Source: Mytilus trossulus
Taxonomy: Eukaryota; Mollusca; Bivalvia; Mytilida; Mytilidae
Length of the DNA stretch: 64,000 bases
Assembly: GCF_036588685.1 (NCBI RefSeq)
Contig: NC_086374.1
Coordinates: 30,682,886-30,746,885, forward strand
Reading direction: 5' to 3'
In this document: positions 43,816 through 56,400 of the stretch, piece by piece
Position numbering within the stretch: the first letter of the stretch is position 1
How the letters are laid out: every line of letters starts with the position of its first letter
The notes under the pieces: model-generated
The model's database searches: none
The model's input: only the letters and a program-made list of their open reading frames with translations
Told to the model about the DNA's origin: nothing
Position numbers and translations under genes: made by a program

Positions 43816-45439
43816 ATGTGGTTCATGAGGGTTTCTCGTTTCTCTTGTTTAATGGATAAGACCTTTGGTTTTCCCGTTTGAATGGTTTTACACTAGCCAT
43901 TGTTCTGCCCTTTATAGTTGCTGTTCGATGTGAGCCAAGGCTCCGTGTTGGGGACCGCATTTTGACCTATAATGGTCTACTTTTGCAAATTGTGAATTGG
44001 ATGGAGAGTGGTATCATTGACACTCATACCAAATTTTCTTATATCTACTTAGAAACAGACGATGCGGTGTTTGGTAACCGTCGACTGAGACTTTCTTGAA
44101 ATGTTAACTTAATATCAATAAAAGGCAGTGTCTTTTGAATCAATAATTCGGTATCATAAAAAAAAAATGAGATGAAAAAACAACCTGAGTTTGATTTAGT
44201 TTAATAGCAAGTAAGCTTTAAAATAGTCTTGATGGTGTTACATCAATTACAGCCACCAATGAATGTTAATATCAACGTTATGAAACTGACATTTGAAGAC
44301 CATATTTATTTCCAGTTGACTACCGATTTCATTTTGAGACATTATAAACACTGTATGAACGAGGTCATGTACCAAAAATAAGGACATCATTGCACTTATA
44401 TTACAGGTATAATATTAAAGGTATATAAAAAAGCTTCAACTTTAAATTTCATATTTGCATTTGAATTTTTTTAAGACTTTTTATAAAAATTGCCTTTTCT
44501 AAGAATATTTGAAATTTATTTTCACATGTGTACACACTTGTTTTCTACATTTGTGTTGCCAGTATATTTATTTGCAGAAATCTCCTGCACCTCCCCGACC
44601 CCTCGACAATGAAATGTCACCCCTTACACTTGTATCATGATTGCAATTTCATGGTTTTACATAATTATCATTCCAATGCCCATTCATATGTATGGCAAAA
44701 GTTCAGCTGCTGAGAAGATGTAATTTTTTATTTATTTTGAAATTAGATTATTCAAAATATAAAAACTGTAAACGTCATATTAATATCGGTCGCCTACTTA
44801 TTATTAAGATGAGACGAGCAATTCGAGTAAACACGCAACGATAGAGCGGAATAATTTATAAAGTAATTCTATACTCTATAAAAATTTACAAAATATTGTT
44901 TTTTTTCGATTGAATGGTTTTTATAGGACAGTACTATAATTTTACAAATACTTTTATTTTTATTTTGGAGACTAACAATTGAAGCCTGACACGTCTCCAT
45001 AGTTAATCACACAGAACATACATTATCTGGGTTGAATGTCTCATCAATTTATGATAACCCGAGACTTAAAAAAAACAACAACAACGCAGTCGTATAATTA
45101 TTCAGTTTCAAGATCGTTGTGATGTTGACCGATTTAATGACAGTTAAATATAAACATGATATGATGTTTGTGCGTACCAAGAATTGTTAAAATATTCCGA
45201 AGAAAATAATGCTCCTTCAATATGAGACTGCTAAACATCGAAGTGTACATAAGAACTCTTTGGCCATGTAAATACAGGGGATCTCAACATCGTTTAACAT
45301 GTTCAAGACAGAGAGGTTATACACTTTCTGTCTGTATATTGTTGATATACGCATATCACTTTTCGAAAATGATTTAACAAAAGTATGTACATATTTCATA
45401 CTCTCATTTCTAGAATTTAGACAAAATGCAAGTAGTCTT

Positions 45440-46100
45440 TATACAACACTTCCACACAATATTTTTTGAGGTTTCTTATTAAATTTAATTGTGGTTAGAT
45501 AGATATGTTGCTAATGTATACGTATGTGCTGCAACTTATATTAAACCTTTTTTAAATGAGAAAGATAAATATGCTAGATATATTTACTGGATGAGGATGA
45601 GATGACAAAAGCCGTAAATTTTCCCATTGTCAATATTTATGTACATCTCGGAAATAAAGTTTAAATATCGTTTGTCAATACTTCTTAAAGCACCAATTGT
45701 TTCCATGTTAAAGCAGAATTGTTCCTGTACTGTTAAGATTCACAGTTTACGATCAAACTGAAGACCCGTCTAAATTATGATTAGTTGACACATTCAACAA
45801 CACTTACTGTTATCTTGATGTTATTTTTTTATTTAAACATGTAAAATTTTAAGGATTTTTCTAAATATACTATAAAGACTCACCCTCAAGTTCTATGTTA
45901 AATATATTAGATATCAACATCAAGTACTGTCCTTTTTTGCTAGATTTAGATATGTCAAATTTACACCAGAAACTCTACACAATCATATACTGCAAAATGA
46001 AAGGTTTTGCTTTACCTATTGTTATCTTCTTTGGATGGAGACGTTCCTTTGGCACCATCACACGGTGATTATATGCCCGTGTTTGGAGTGAAGTTTTGAA
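45440..46100 (+). pseudogene. Decayed reverse transcriptase, fragment A2
   Basis: A second, more decayed piece of the same RT type: CAATYIKPFL near 45530, VDTFNNTYCYLDVIF near 45790 (the YLDD box has become YLDV), and LPIV plus 'ttggatggagacgttccttt' (the LDGDVPL region out of frame) near 46040. Confidence 0.55.
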
Positions 46101-48339
46101 TTTCAATGAGTGTTGTCTATGAATTACTGGGTAAATTATTGAGTCAGGAATTTAGTTACAGTAAAAAAAATTAGTTTGCAAGTTTTTTACCTTTAGAAAA
46201 CTTTCTTTCCAACGGAGTAGCACATGGTAAAATTTTCCGGTGGTGTTGTTAACCAAGCGCGAAAGATTAGATAAGATGCGAATAGACTTATCAACCATTA
46301 AATAAACTTATTCTAAATGCATGGTTACCAATTCAAGTCTGTTATCAGTTCTTTGAATACTGTTTTATTGGTATAGACATTGATGACTTTATCAGTAAAT
46401 CAAAACAATACTAAATGTTGAGATCATTCCACTTTGGCAACTAAGTACGTTCATATTCATTTATAATATAAAACGACTGGGAGTCATTTCGGTTTAAATT
46501 ATCTAATGTTCCAATGTTGGGGGATGTCAAGAATTACATTGTCAATTCTGAGGCCGTTAGTCTTCTCAGAATTATATAGTTTCATAGTTTCTAATGTCGG
46601 GCCAGTTATACAGTATCCATGAAGACATCCGAGCCGTTGTTTACATGTCTTGTCATGTCATGTCATGTCAATGTTTTACGCCAGTGCATAGCGTTTTAGT
46701 TTAGGTTTAATAGTCTCTTTAATTCGACACATAACCGTGGTTTCCCATTATCATGAAAACCTATTAATAAGAACGTGTTTACTTTGATAAAAGAGGGACG
46801 AAAGATACCAAAGGGACAGTCAAACTTATAAATATAAAACAAACTGACAACGCCATGGCTTAACTATTTACACTATTGTGTCGAAGCTAGTGCTGGTGGA
46901 CGTTTCGTCTCCGAGGGTATCACAAGGTCCAGTTGTCAGCATTTCGGTGTTAATATGAATATCAATTATATGGGCATTTAAGATATTTACTTTTTGCAAA
47001 TCATAAGTTTAAATTATTTGAAATACTAAGGTGTTTCTTATCCCATGCATATATTACATTAACCGTATTTGGCACACCTTATTGGAAGATGTTGTATTCT
47101 GGTTAAAAGTCTCTTTTGAATAAAACTATTTTGTATACTATTCACCTGTATTTACCTTTATTATTTTGGCGCAAATGAAATGCCAGTTGGCGCAAACGCA
47201 AAGCACCGTTCATTTAGATACAACTATCTATCACGTTAAACACATAATCTATTTACTCTAGGTACCAATTTACCTGTTTATTCGTAGCTTCAAATTATTA
47301 GCTTCCGTTTCAAACTTGCAAAAGAATAAAAGGACGTCCTGTTATCTACTTAATAATCGTTATGTTCAATTTTGCAACTGTACAAAAATGTTTAAACTTA
47401 CCATAGAAAATGCCCAGTCTTGATTTGAAATACATACGCCATTTAATGTAACTCGATGTCAAGGACTTTTAACATAAAAAAAAATATGATGATTTTGCAA
47501 AACGTTATACGCGTTACTTAGGATATGGATATGGGTAATGGGTATGGATTTAAAAACGTAGGCGTCTTGAATTGGAAACACCCACTCAGTTGACACGAAT
47601 ATGAAACATTTGATTTTTAGAAAACTTATCTTTATTTCGAACTTACCTGGTTACACCGAATATTTTAGTTATTAATTTACCATACTGATATATATCATTC
47701 AAAACAACAGCCATTTGACATTGAATAGAAAATCTATGAATGACATACAATTTAAATATAACAGCAACATCTTGAGGCACAGTACACAAGCAGACAAGTT
47801 GAATATTCACTTGAATTGTGTAATTTTTAATTCTATGCGCAGATGTTTGAACAGAAAGAAGATATACAAAGCATTATGAGCTAATTTTGTAAGTACTGCT
47901 GTAATATATGGAGGCCGAAGGTTAACGTGGTTAATATAATCTTCTTAGATCAAATTGATGGTATTTGAAGGATACGATTTAGATTTTTTTTTCTATAAAT
48001 TAAACCTATTTATAGACAGCTCGTGACTTTAATAATCAAGGTATACAATCTAGCAGGACTGAACATTTTGATAAAGAGATGACCATTTGAATTCAAGCTA
48101 AAAAAAAGGCCAATAACATAATATAAGATTTAAGATATTGTATTCATTATATACCCAAAAATGAATGTTACAAAGAATTCTTTTTTATGGATCCAATGTA
48201 GTTTGGGCGTAGAAAAGTTAACCCGGGGATCATAAGGGATTAGTTTTGAATATATAAATTGTTATACTAAATGAAAATATGAAACTTACGCCAAACTATA
48301 TTGTTTACGAACTTAATTGACAGTATAGTCCGGCCGATC
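46100..48339. other. Region between duplications, mostly unrecognised
   Basis: Holds a (TGTCA)n microsatellite near 46645-46668, an R1 end fragment at 46790-46862, and an R3 piece at 46865-46965 ('gctagtgctggtggacg', 'ccgagggtatcac'). The remaining ~1.4 kb is AT-rich with nothing coding that I can support. Confidence 0.5.
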
Positions 48340-48660
48340 GGTGAACAAATTGCTCAAATAATGAGGAAAGCACCAATTTTTGCATGATGGTACATTTTTG
48401 TGTACTGAGCAATATTAGCTATGGACCCACCCTCAAAATTCAATATGGCGGCTTATTTCAAGATGGCTGCCGTACGTTCTAAAATATTTTCCAGTATTGC
48501 AAAAACCCCAATGGATTTGACGCTGGATGAACAAAAATCAACATATTTGAATGACTTGGTGTACTACGCAAGATTTTGTTTTGACCTATTTTTGAAATAC
48601 AAAATGGCGGCTATTTTCAAAATGGCCGCCTTCAAAAATAAGTAAATATTCATTATTGAG
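48340..48660 (+). repeat. Repeat with 'AAAATGGCGGCC' motifs, open frame of 74 codons
   Basis: The frame from 48421 reads MDPPSKFNMAAYFKMAAVRS ... YKMAAIFKMAAFKNK, with four FKMAA/KFNMAA/YKMAA repeats from 'aaaatggcggcc'-like sequence. I recognise such 'atggcggcc' blocks as dispersed repeats in molluscs; no evidence of a real gene. Confidence 0.45.
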
Positions 48661-48881
48661 AATTTACCTGAATATAAGCATTTTATTGATGTATAGTGTC
48701 ATTTGGTATCTGTCCCAGTTCTGTCCTTTCTGATTTTGCCTTGCTTGCCATTTCATACACAAAGTAGTAGCTTTCATAAAAAGCTGCAATAGTAGAGGCA
48801 CAAGTATTGCAACGTCACAGATAAGAAACGTCAAGATGCTTTTGGCGCGACAAAGCAAGAAAAAAACTCGGCAGCAAGAGG

Positions 48882-49013
48882 GTTAAAGATAGAACTACGT
48901 CTGCCATTATACGTTTCTGTTCAATACAACATAAAGTATAACAAAAACGCGACGTCACAAAGATAGCGGCCGTACCGCAAAAAGGTACGTTAATATTAGC
49001 GCAATTCTTAACA
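48882..49013 (-). repeat. BEL/Pao 3' LTR, truncated to 132 bp
   Basis: Begins TGTTAAG at 49013 and stops matching the 5' LTR after TTTAAC at 48882, about 49 bases short of the expected CA end. Confidence 0.75.
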
Positions 49014-49267
49014 TTCTGGGGCCGCAGAAAATGATATTTAACTAAAATTTGAAATACAATATGAAAAATTCGTAAATTGTGACAGAAAATGAAATAAAAT
49101 CATAGTTAAAGTCTCTCAATAGTTTTTTTTAACTGTTCACGTCTGAATAATTTAACACTTTCACAAGTCTATATAATAACCGTAGTTAATTGAACAGTCT
49201 ATACATCCACTAATTTCTCCAGGGCAGAAAGTTCTCCAGGGCAGAAAGTTCTCCAGGGCAGAAAAGT

Positions 49268-52200
49268 TCATTCACTGTCATCATGTGTACTGCGTATTTC
49301 CAACGGATAGAGCTTCACAATCGGACGGTTGGTAATTCCTGTGTCGGTCTTGATAACAGCTGATCGAATGAGTCCATCCTTTCCACGAACTAAATCTTGT
49401 ACAACTGCTAATTTTCACATTATTCGATTTGTGTCATTGTGTACTTGTACAATGTCACCTATTTGTATTGTTTGTTCGTTTCTTCCAGATGTACGGTGGA
49501 ATTCACGGAGTGACGTCAGATATTCGTGTTTCCATCTTGAGCGAAAATGGTTGATTAGTTCATTATTTCTCTGTAGATTTTTATTCAGTTTCACGTGCAA
49601 GTCTTCTGAAGTAACACTGTCAATATTCTGTTCCGATTTGTTGTCAAGTCGACGACCATATAACAGGTGCGCTGGCGTCAGCGGTTCGGGATCTTTAATA
49701 TCAGTAGAAATGTGAGTTATAGGACGATTATTTAGAGTTCCCTCGATTTCGATTACAATTGTATTCAACATTTCCGTAGTGACACATGACTTTCCTAGTA
49801 TTGCTTTAATTGACTTTTTCGTGAGTCCAATTAGGCGTTCCCAAAAGCCTCCAGACCACGGTGCTCGGTTGGGTATAAATTTCCACTCAGTTCCTTGATC
49901 GGCAAGTTTTTCTTGTATTCGGTTGTCTTTGCTTGATCTTGTAATCTTTTCGGCGGCTGCCTTGAAGGTTGTTGCATTATCGGACAACATAATCCTTGGT
50001 GTAGATCTTCTGGCGACAAATCTTTTAAAAGCAAGCATGAAAGACTCCTCGGTTAAATCTGTGACTATCTCCAAGTGTATAGCTCATGTAGCGGCGCAAG
50101 TGAATAAACAAATATATGTTTTGCTTAATTCGTTGTGTTTTCCTTTTGTATACAAAGCTCCTGTGAAATCAACGCCGGTTACTGAAAAAGGATAATCGTA
50201 GTTGACTCGATCTTTAGGAAGCGGTGGCGGATCGGGTGCGCTGTAAGGCATTCCTGATATTTTAATGCATTGAACGCATTTACGAATTTGTGATTTTACG
50301 CACTGCCTTATTCTCGGTATCCAGTAATTCTGTTGAATATATGCGATTGTACTGTTAAGTCCGGCATGTAAAGTCTTTGTATGTGCATCCATTACAATAA
50401 AGGACGTAAGACTGTGGTGTGTTGGCAATAACAACGGATATTTAGTACTCTCCTTAACAGGTGCGTTTTGTATTCTCCCGGTACAACGTAGTAATCCGCT
50501 TTTGTCTGTCATGTCTGTATACAGTTTAAGTTGTCGAACAAGTTGCACTTTTTTCTGTGAAGATGATTTAAATGTTTGCTGTTGTGCTGTTACTATTAGA
50601 ACTTCTAATGCTTTACATTGCTCCTCAACACTGATAAATCCGATTGTCCGTTTATCTCTTGAGTTTCGTAAATTCTGTATAAAGCGCAAGACGTATGCTA
50701 TTACTCTAATTGCCTTTTCTAAAGATCTGTATCGTTGTATATCTATACATGAAATTGTCTGTGTTGAAGCATTTGTACTTTCATCGTTTGTATTTTCATC
50801 ACTAACAGTTACCATCGTGCTGCAATCTTCAATTTTCCTCGTCCATGTCGGCCAATTTTCACGATTTAAAATCCATTGTGGACCGTTCATCCATAAGCTG
50901 TTGTTATAAAGTTGTTTAGCGTAAATTCCGCGAGTTAAGTAATCAGCTGGATTGTCATCTGTTGGACAATAATTCCATTCAGCATTCTCTGTTAATTTTC
51001 GTATTTCTTTAAGTCGATTTTCTACGAACGGTTTTAAGATTTTTGACGATTTAATCCAACTCAAAACAATTTGGCTATCGCTCCACATATACACATGTTC
51101 TGTTGGTATGACTTTAAGAAGATGCGTTGCTAATCTGGCGCCGATAAGCGCGCCCATAAGTTCTAAACGTGGTAATGAAATCGGTTTAACGGGTACTACT
51201 CTGTTTTTAGCCATGACGAGGATCGATGAATTTGCTGTAACTAAGTAAGCACAAGCTACGTATGCTAACTGACTGGCGTCTGTGAAAATATGTAGTGACG
51301 TTTTCTTGTGTATAACTCCTTGCGTTAACATTCGTGGAAATACTATTTTGGTAGCCTCCTCGATATCTAAAGCTATTACCTGCCATTTACTTCTCAGTTC
51401 GTCGGACAAACATTCATCCCAATTTAACTTTGCTTTCCATAAAGTCTGCATAAACAGCATAGCTTTCACCGTAATTGGCGTGATTAATCCAAGGGGGTCG
51501 AAAATTCTAGACGATGTGCGCAAAACCTCACGTTTTGTTATCATTTTGTCCTTTTCCATAAATTCAATCTGTTGAAATTTCAAATCGTCGGATTCCCTAT
51601 CCCATCTCATGCCTAAAATTTTGACTATGTCGTCATTGTCGCCAATCTTGTCTTGTCCTGCGATGTTCTGTACTTCCGTACTATTAGAATTCCAAGACCG
51701 TAAGTTGAATCCTGCTTCTGACAATAATTTTCTTGACTCCGTGTAGAATTTCAAAAGTGATTGTTTATCGGTAAAACTGGTCAGAACATTATCCACGTAT
51801 AAGTTTCTCTGTAATTCAGTTGATGTAGTTGACGGATTGTCTCTAAAATGTTTCATTAGCGTGGCGCTTAACATGAATGGCGAACAGGTGGCGCCGAAAA
51901 GTACAACTTTAAACCGGTAAGTAATCAAACGGCTTTCTGTGTCCATGGGATTTTCTAACCAATAAAATCTTGTGACATCTCTGTCATCAACATCTAATTC
52001 AATATGCAAAAATGCTTTTTTCAATATCTGCTGTAACTGCATATTTGTACATTCTAAAGCGTACTAATATCTCCGTCAAATCAGTCATAATTGGTGAATA
52101 TGTTGCTAGGCAATCGTTAAGACAAGGACTACTGTCATTTGGTGGTGACTGAATCCTTACGGGATGATGCGGAATGTAATGAACCTTGTTTGTGCATGTA

Positions 52201-52917
52201 CTTTCATCACATACCTTTTCAATGAATCCTCTTTGTTCTTGGTCTGTAATTATCTCACCATACTTTCGGAACATCTCGGGATCCTTTTTCAGTCGACGAA
52301 TAACGCTTTCCGTTCTGCGTTTTGCGATGTCTTCATTTGTCGGTAGTTCTGGCGCATTCTCTCTCCATGGTAATTTCGCAATATACTTATCATTTTTCTT
52401 CGTAATAGAGGTTTGTAAGTAATTTTCAATTGATTCAGCTAGGTCTGGATCATTTTGTTCTTTAGCGTCAATTCCCAATGATTCAAGCTTCCAAAACTTT
52501 TCAAGATCGCACTCTTCTTGTTTGTGACATACTAGTATATTCATCATTGAGAAAGATGCATTACTGGTTCGTGTAGGGACAGGACCGGAAAGTAAATATC
52601 CAATTTTCGAGCTAACTGCAGTTGGACCGTTTCCACGCACTATTTTGTCTTGAACTATGTCTCAGTAGAAATCACCTCCAATTAATAAGGATATTTCAAA
52701 TTGCTCTCCGTCCATGACTGGGTGTGCTAATTGTGTAGACCACGTAAATAAGAAAACTTCTGCGTTATTCCTATGTTGTGAGTTTGAAGTGGTGAAGCAA
52801 TGGTTGGTACAATTAAAACTTTAATAGGGATTAATTCTCCTTCGGTAGACTTAAGATTAATTGTTGTTTTGTCAAGATTTCTCACCTTTTTTGTAGTACT
52901 TTCAAATGTAGCTATAC
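49268..52917 (-). pseudogene. BEL/Pao pol (RT, RNase H, integrase), broken
   Basis: Pieces: 52640-51999 (GPTAVSSKIGYLLSGPVP, linker and RT start), 52042-50084 (RT with NLYVDNVLTSF, RNase H with LHIFTDASQ, PRLELMGALIG, MWSDSQIVLSWI and ADYLTRG, integrase HHCC and VTGVDFTG), 50074-49415 (LSDNATTF, GGFWERLIG, then the C-terminal domain). Breaks: in-frame TGA at 52664 and 50086, an extra base in an A run at 52016-52021, and a TGA at 49415-49417; frame changes also lie between 52917 and 52664. Both TGA at 50086 (Arg position) and 49415 (Trp position) look like transitions. A 17-base unit repeated three times sits at 49210-49262, just beyond the end. Confidence 0.88.
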
Positions 52918-54475
52918 TTAATGTTTCAGAACCTTCTTTTTAATGTCCAATTTAGCTGCTAGTTCTTCCGTTATAAATGAGCGCTGAGCTCCCTCGTCAA
53001 AGAGTATTCTTGCATCTATACATGTATTCTTGTGAACGACTGGACTGAATGCGGTTTTCAGTAAAACAGTGGACCTTTCTTCGCTAGCGGTATACAACAT
53101 AGAAGTTTCTGTGTCTACTTTATTTTGCGATTGTTCAGTTTCAATATGATGTTTATTTGAGTACGAGTTCTGTTTACATAATGAAGAGTGATGCTTCCGG
53201 TGGCAACACTTACACGTATTCTTGGATTTGCAATCGGCTATTTTATGCTTACCTAAACAATTAAAGCATAATCTCTTTTCTTTTATAATGGCTACTCTTT
53301 TATCGTGATCTATGACATTTTTACATTCATTTGGCCAGTGGTTTCCGTCACAATATGCGCATTGTTTCTTCCGATTCGAGTTAAATGATTTGTCTGTTGT
53401 GTTTATCGGACGGGGTTTATCTGTAGTTACTCGTTTAACGCCTGTTACGAAATTTGCGCTAGGGGTTGCGGTTGAATACGTCTGGGTATAATCTCCGTAT
53501 CCGGACTCTTGAATAGAAATCTCTTTACCTATCGCGTTTCTAAGCGATTGAATATTCCAACTGTCGCTCCCGTTTTCTCGTGTTATATTTTTTCGTACTT
53601 CATGCGGTATCTTCCCGAGAATTACTGGTATCAATAGCGATCCGTACATTTCCTGACATTGTCCAAGAGACTCTAGACCCCGTATGTAAGCTTCTGATTT
53701 GTCATGAAATGTTATCAAACTTTCTAATGTATCATGTGGTGCGGGTATATCAAGTAGTGCTCTCATATATGCATTTATGATTTTATGTGGTTGCCCATAG
53801 CGGTTTCTCAATAATTCAATTGCTTTGTGGTAGTTTGGATTTGTCATGGTCAATCCTGAAATTACGTTTGCAGCTTCAAATTGAAGCAATGAGTTCAAGA
53901 ACGAAAATTTCTGAATGTCAGTTAATGTGTGATTGTGATGAATCGTGGTCTCGTATGAATCCCAGAAATATTGCCATTGTAGAATGTCTCCATTAAAATT
54001 GGGAAGAGATAGCTTTGGTAGGCGATGGTTATTACTTGAGGTCGAACTTGATTGAGATAATGGCTGACTTGTGTGAGTAAAGGGGTTTGTGTACGGAACA
54101 AACTCTGGTGCGTTTGAATCTAGTATCGAAGATGTTGCGTTTATTACGGGCTTTAAGAACTTCTTAAATTTTCGAATTTTACCCTCTAAATCTAAATAAT
54201 ACTCATCTGTTTCATTGAATTTTACCCTCTAAATCTAAATAATACTCATCTGTTTCAAGAATTTCATTTGTAATATCTTCTGAATCGACTGCATTTAATA
54301 TCTGTTCGTCTATTGAGGCTAACGTCTTCTTTTTCTTCTCAATTGCTTCGAGCAATGTTGATACTTCCTCCGTGTCTATTTGTGAATCTCCGATGGCTTC
54401 CTCCAGTTTTTTGAAAACTTTTGTTACTGCTGCTTTGTTCCCCGCTCTCAAGGATTTTAATCGGCTGATTTCCAT
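52918..54475 (-). pseudogene. BEL/Pao gag and protease, broken
   Basis: Gag starts MEISRLKSLRAGNKAA at 54475. A 43-base tandem duplication (54174-54216 and 54217-54257) shifts the frame and creates a TGA near 54213. The open frame then resumes, with the main part 53898-52918. It carries three CX2CX3HX4C knuckles (CAYCDGNHWPNEC, CFNCLGKHKIADC, CKCCHRKHHSSLC) and a protease motif ARILFDEGAQRSFI (DEG in place of D-S/T-G). The frame is lost after KKKVLKH at 52918. Confidence 0.85.
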
Positions 54476-54489
54476 TCTCTCCGTTTGAA

Positions 54490-54501
54490 GTCACGGCACC
54501 A
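54490..54501 (-). other. Primer-binding site of BEL/Pao element
   Basis: TGGTGCCGTGAC starts two bases after the 5' LTR; TGG pairs with the CCA end of a tRNA. tRNA identity not determined. Confidence 0.6.
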
Positions 54502-54502
54502 A

Positions 54503-54683
54503 TGTAGATTATTGCGTTGCGTTGTGTATTTGATCGTAAGTTATCTAAGGCGTTAAAGATAGAACTACGTCTGCCATTCTACGTTTCTATTCAATACAAC
54601 ATAAAGTATAACAAAAACGCGACGTCACAAAGATAGCGGCCGTACCCCAAAAAGGTACGTTAATATTAACGCAATTCTTAACA
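54503..54683 (-). repeat. BEL/Pao 5' LTR, 181 bp
   Basis: Begins TGTTAAGAATTGCG and ends ATCTACA (TG...CA) immediately before the primer-binding site. Its first 132 bases match 49013-48882 with four substitutions by my count. Confidence 0.75.
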
Positions 54684-56299
54684 AAGGGAGAGGGCTTAAA
54701 ATAATTGTCCTGTCTCCAAGTATCTATGACTTTTGATACCTTTTCTGAAATTCTCCAGACATACAATCTTTTACATAAAATCATCCTACAACAGTTTACA
54801 TACTTTCAACCAAGCTCTAAATGCCCGCGATTTCGCGGGTGTGTTCTAGTATCTATTATAAAGTAATCGCCCACAAGAAGACGGGTTTATAAATGCACGA
54901 AGACAACACAAATAAGGCACTGTGTATGTTTTGCATTGTGATTAAGAGATATTTGTACGCATTCTTAACTCGAATAAATACATATGGAGGTATGACAATT
55001 TCACTTGTTTTGTAAACTTGATTATATCTGTTCACCTATCCGGAAAAAAAGTTTATGACATATCCGCAAAAAGGTTAAATATTTTCTTGTCAGTTACCTA
55101 TCATTTTCGTCATTGATAGATAGACTTAATCATACCTTTTTATGAATCTATGTAATGGTTATCTGATATCATCGCACACTTCAGATATCATATATAGTTT
55201 AAGGAAATGTGATATAATTATTGCAAATGTAACAGCTATACACCAACGATCAAAGGACAAGAATGTACTCACCCACACGACACCGTTATATCTAAATGTT
55301 TGCATTTTTGTAAATTCTAAATATGTGCGTGTGAAAAAAAATCCACTTACTTTTTTGAAAATGGTATGTTTTTAAGTCCTTTAACTGTTTCCCCGAATGG
55401 ATACTAGATTTTTAGTATCGTTTTACGTCATATGTAGAATTCTATATTAAGGGGGTCTTAAATTCAGATTGATAGCTTCAGACATACTAGTTTTTGATAA
55501 AAAAAAAAATATAGCTATATCAAATCACCACTTAAAGGGGCACTAGCTGTCAAATACATGGTCACCGATTTGACTCGAATTCTAGTATTTGATTAATAAC
55601 AATGGAAAACATTTATCCAAATCATAAAACGTATAAACAAAGCAATCTACATGGCATAGTGTCGAGAATATGTAGCTTTGTTTCGTGTTTTCTTTAGTCT
55701 AGACGCCATCTAATTAATTATCGAGTTGGTCTCCGAATACTTCCGATGACCATATAAGTCATATAAACATTAATAAAGATATAAATAGAAAAAGCGAACT
55801 CGTGTAATTGGATTTTTCTATGTGTTTAATTATATATTATATATTAAAAATATATGTTAATCATCGTTTTAACCAGTATAAGAATGAGTTTTTGTGGATC
55901 AAATAAGTCATCTAAATGATTTATCTTTGTTTCACTTTCAATGTTGACATTCTTTTCCTTTAAATAACTATACACACACAATTCACGTAATATTCATCAC
56001 TAGCTAAGGGGTTAAATTGAAGTTCACAATGAATACGTATTTAATGAGGTCGAATTATTTACTTGCAAGTGAATAGTACATTATCTATGTTTTTTCGCTT
56101 ATTTTGACAAAATTAACCCATACTGGCTGTTACAAGCAAGTTTTAGTTCACTATTTCACTTTCATTAATGATTGAACAAAAAATATTTTATTTTTGATTT
56201 TTTTATATATCTCGTAGCTAGTGTCCCTTTAACATAATGATTCAGTACCAAAACTTGTTTAACATGTAATTCCATTCCCTTACTTTATATTTCACGGAT

Positions 56300-56400
56300 A
56301 TAAAAAATAAAATTGAGAATGGAAATGGGGAATGTGTCAAAGAGACAACAACCCGACCAAAATAAAAAAAAAAAAAACACAACAGCAGAAGGTCACCAAA
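56300..56400 (+). repeat. R5 dispersed repeat fragment
   Basis: 'aattgagaatggaaatgggg', 'aatgtgtcaaagagacaaca', 'acccgacc' and 'cagcagaaggtcaccaa'. The same family, longer, sits at 60597-60790 ('gaaattcccgcacccggagg', 'cgtccttcagctggcccc'). Both are absent from copy A. Confidence 0.75.

Larger units (their letters stand above)
38771..46060. repeat. Segmental duplication, copy A
   Basis: Colinear with 54684-62460 from the Helitron 3' part onward ('aaagggagagggcttaaaat'), with many indels. Shared landmarks include the Helitron hairpin, 'ggggtctaaaattcagattg' versus 'ggggtcttaaattcagattg', RT fragments and 'acagacgatgcggtgtttgg'. It ends where A reads 'gacgttcctttggcaccatc' and B 'gatgttcttttgggtatcac'. 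Copy-specific to A: 40526-41066, 42583-43195 and 43612-43815. No host gene found inside. Confidence 0.85.
48882..54683 (-). mobile_element. BEL/Pao LTR retrotransposon, defective
   Basis: Minus-strand order: 5' LTR (54683-54503), primer site, gag with three CCHC knuckles, aspartic protease, RT, RNase H, integrase (HHCC plus D,D,E) and a short C-terminal domain, then a truncated 3' LTR. This order with gag of the DUF1759 type is diagnostic of BEL/Pao. There are at least five coding breaks (see gag and pol). The element lies inside the copy-B Helitron remnant: its 5' LTR directly abuts the sequence matching 38771, but the left flank does not match the other half of the Helitron, so a rearrangement removed part of the 3' LTR and the flank. 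Confidence 0.9.

Noticed and set aside
43878-44099. 73-codon plus-strand frame (RCEPRLRVGDRILTYNG)
   Set aside because: The sequence belongs to a bivalve dispersed repeat, is duplicated at 59.9 kb with frame-breaking changes, and has no domain.
52016-52021. Programmed frameshift in the BEL/Pao pol
   Set aside because: The shift is an extra base in an A run among several random stops and frameshifts, so decay is the simpler reading.
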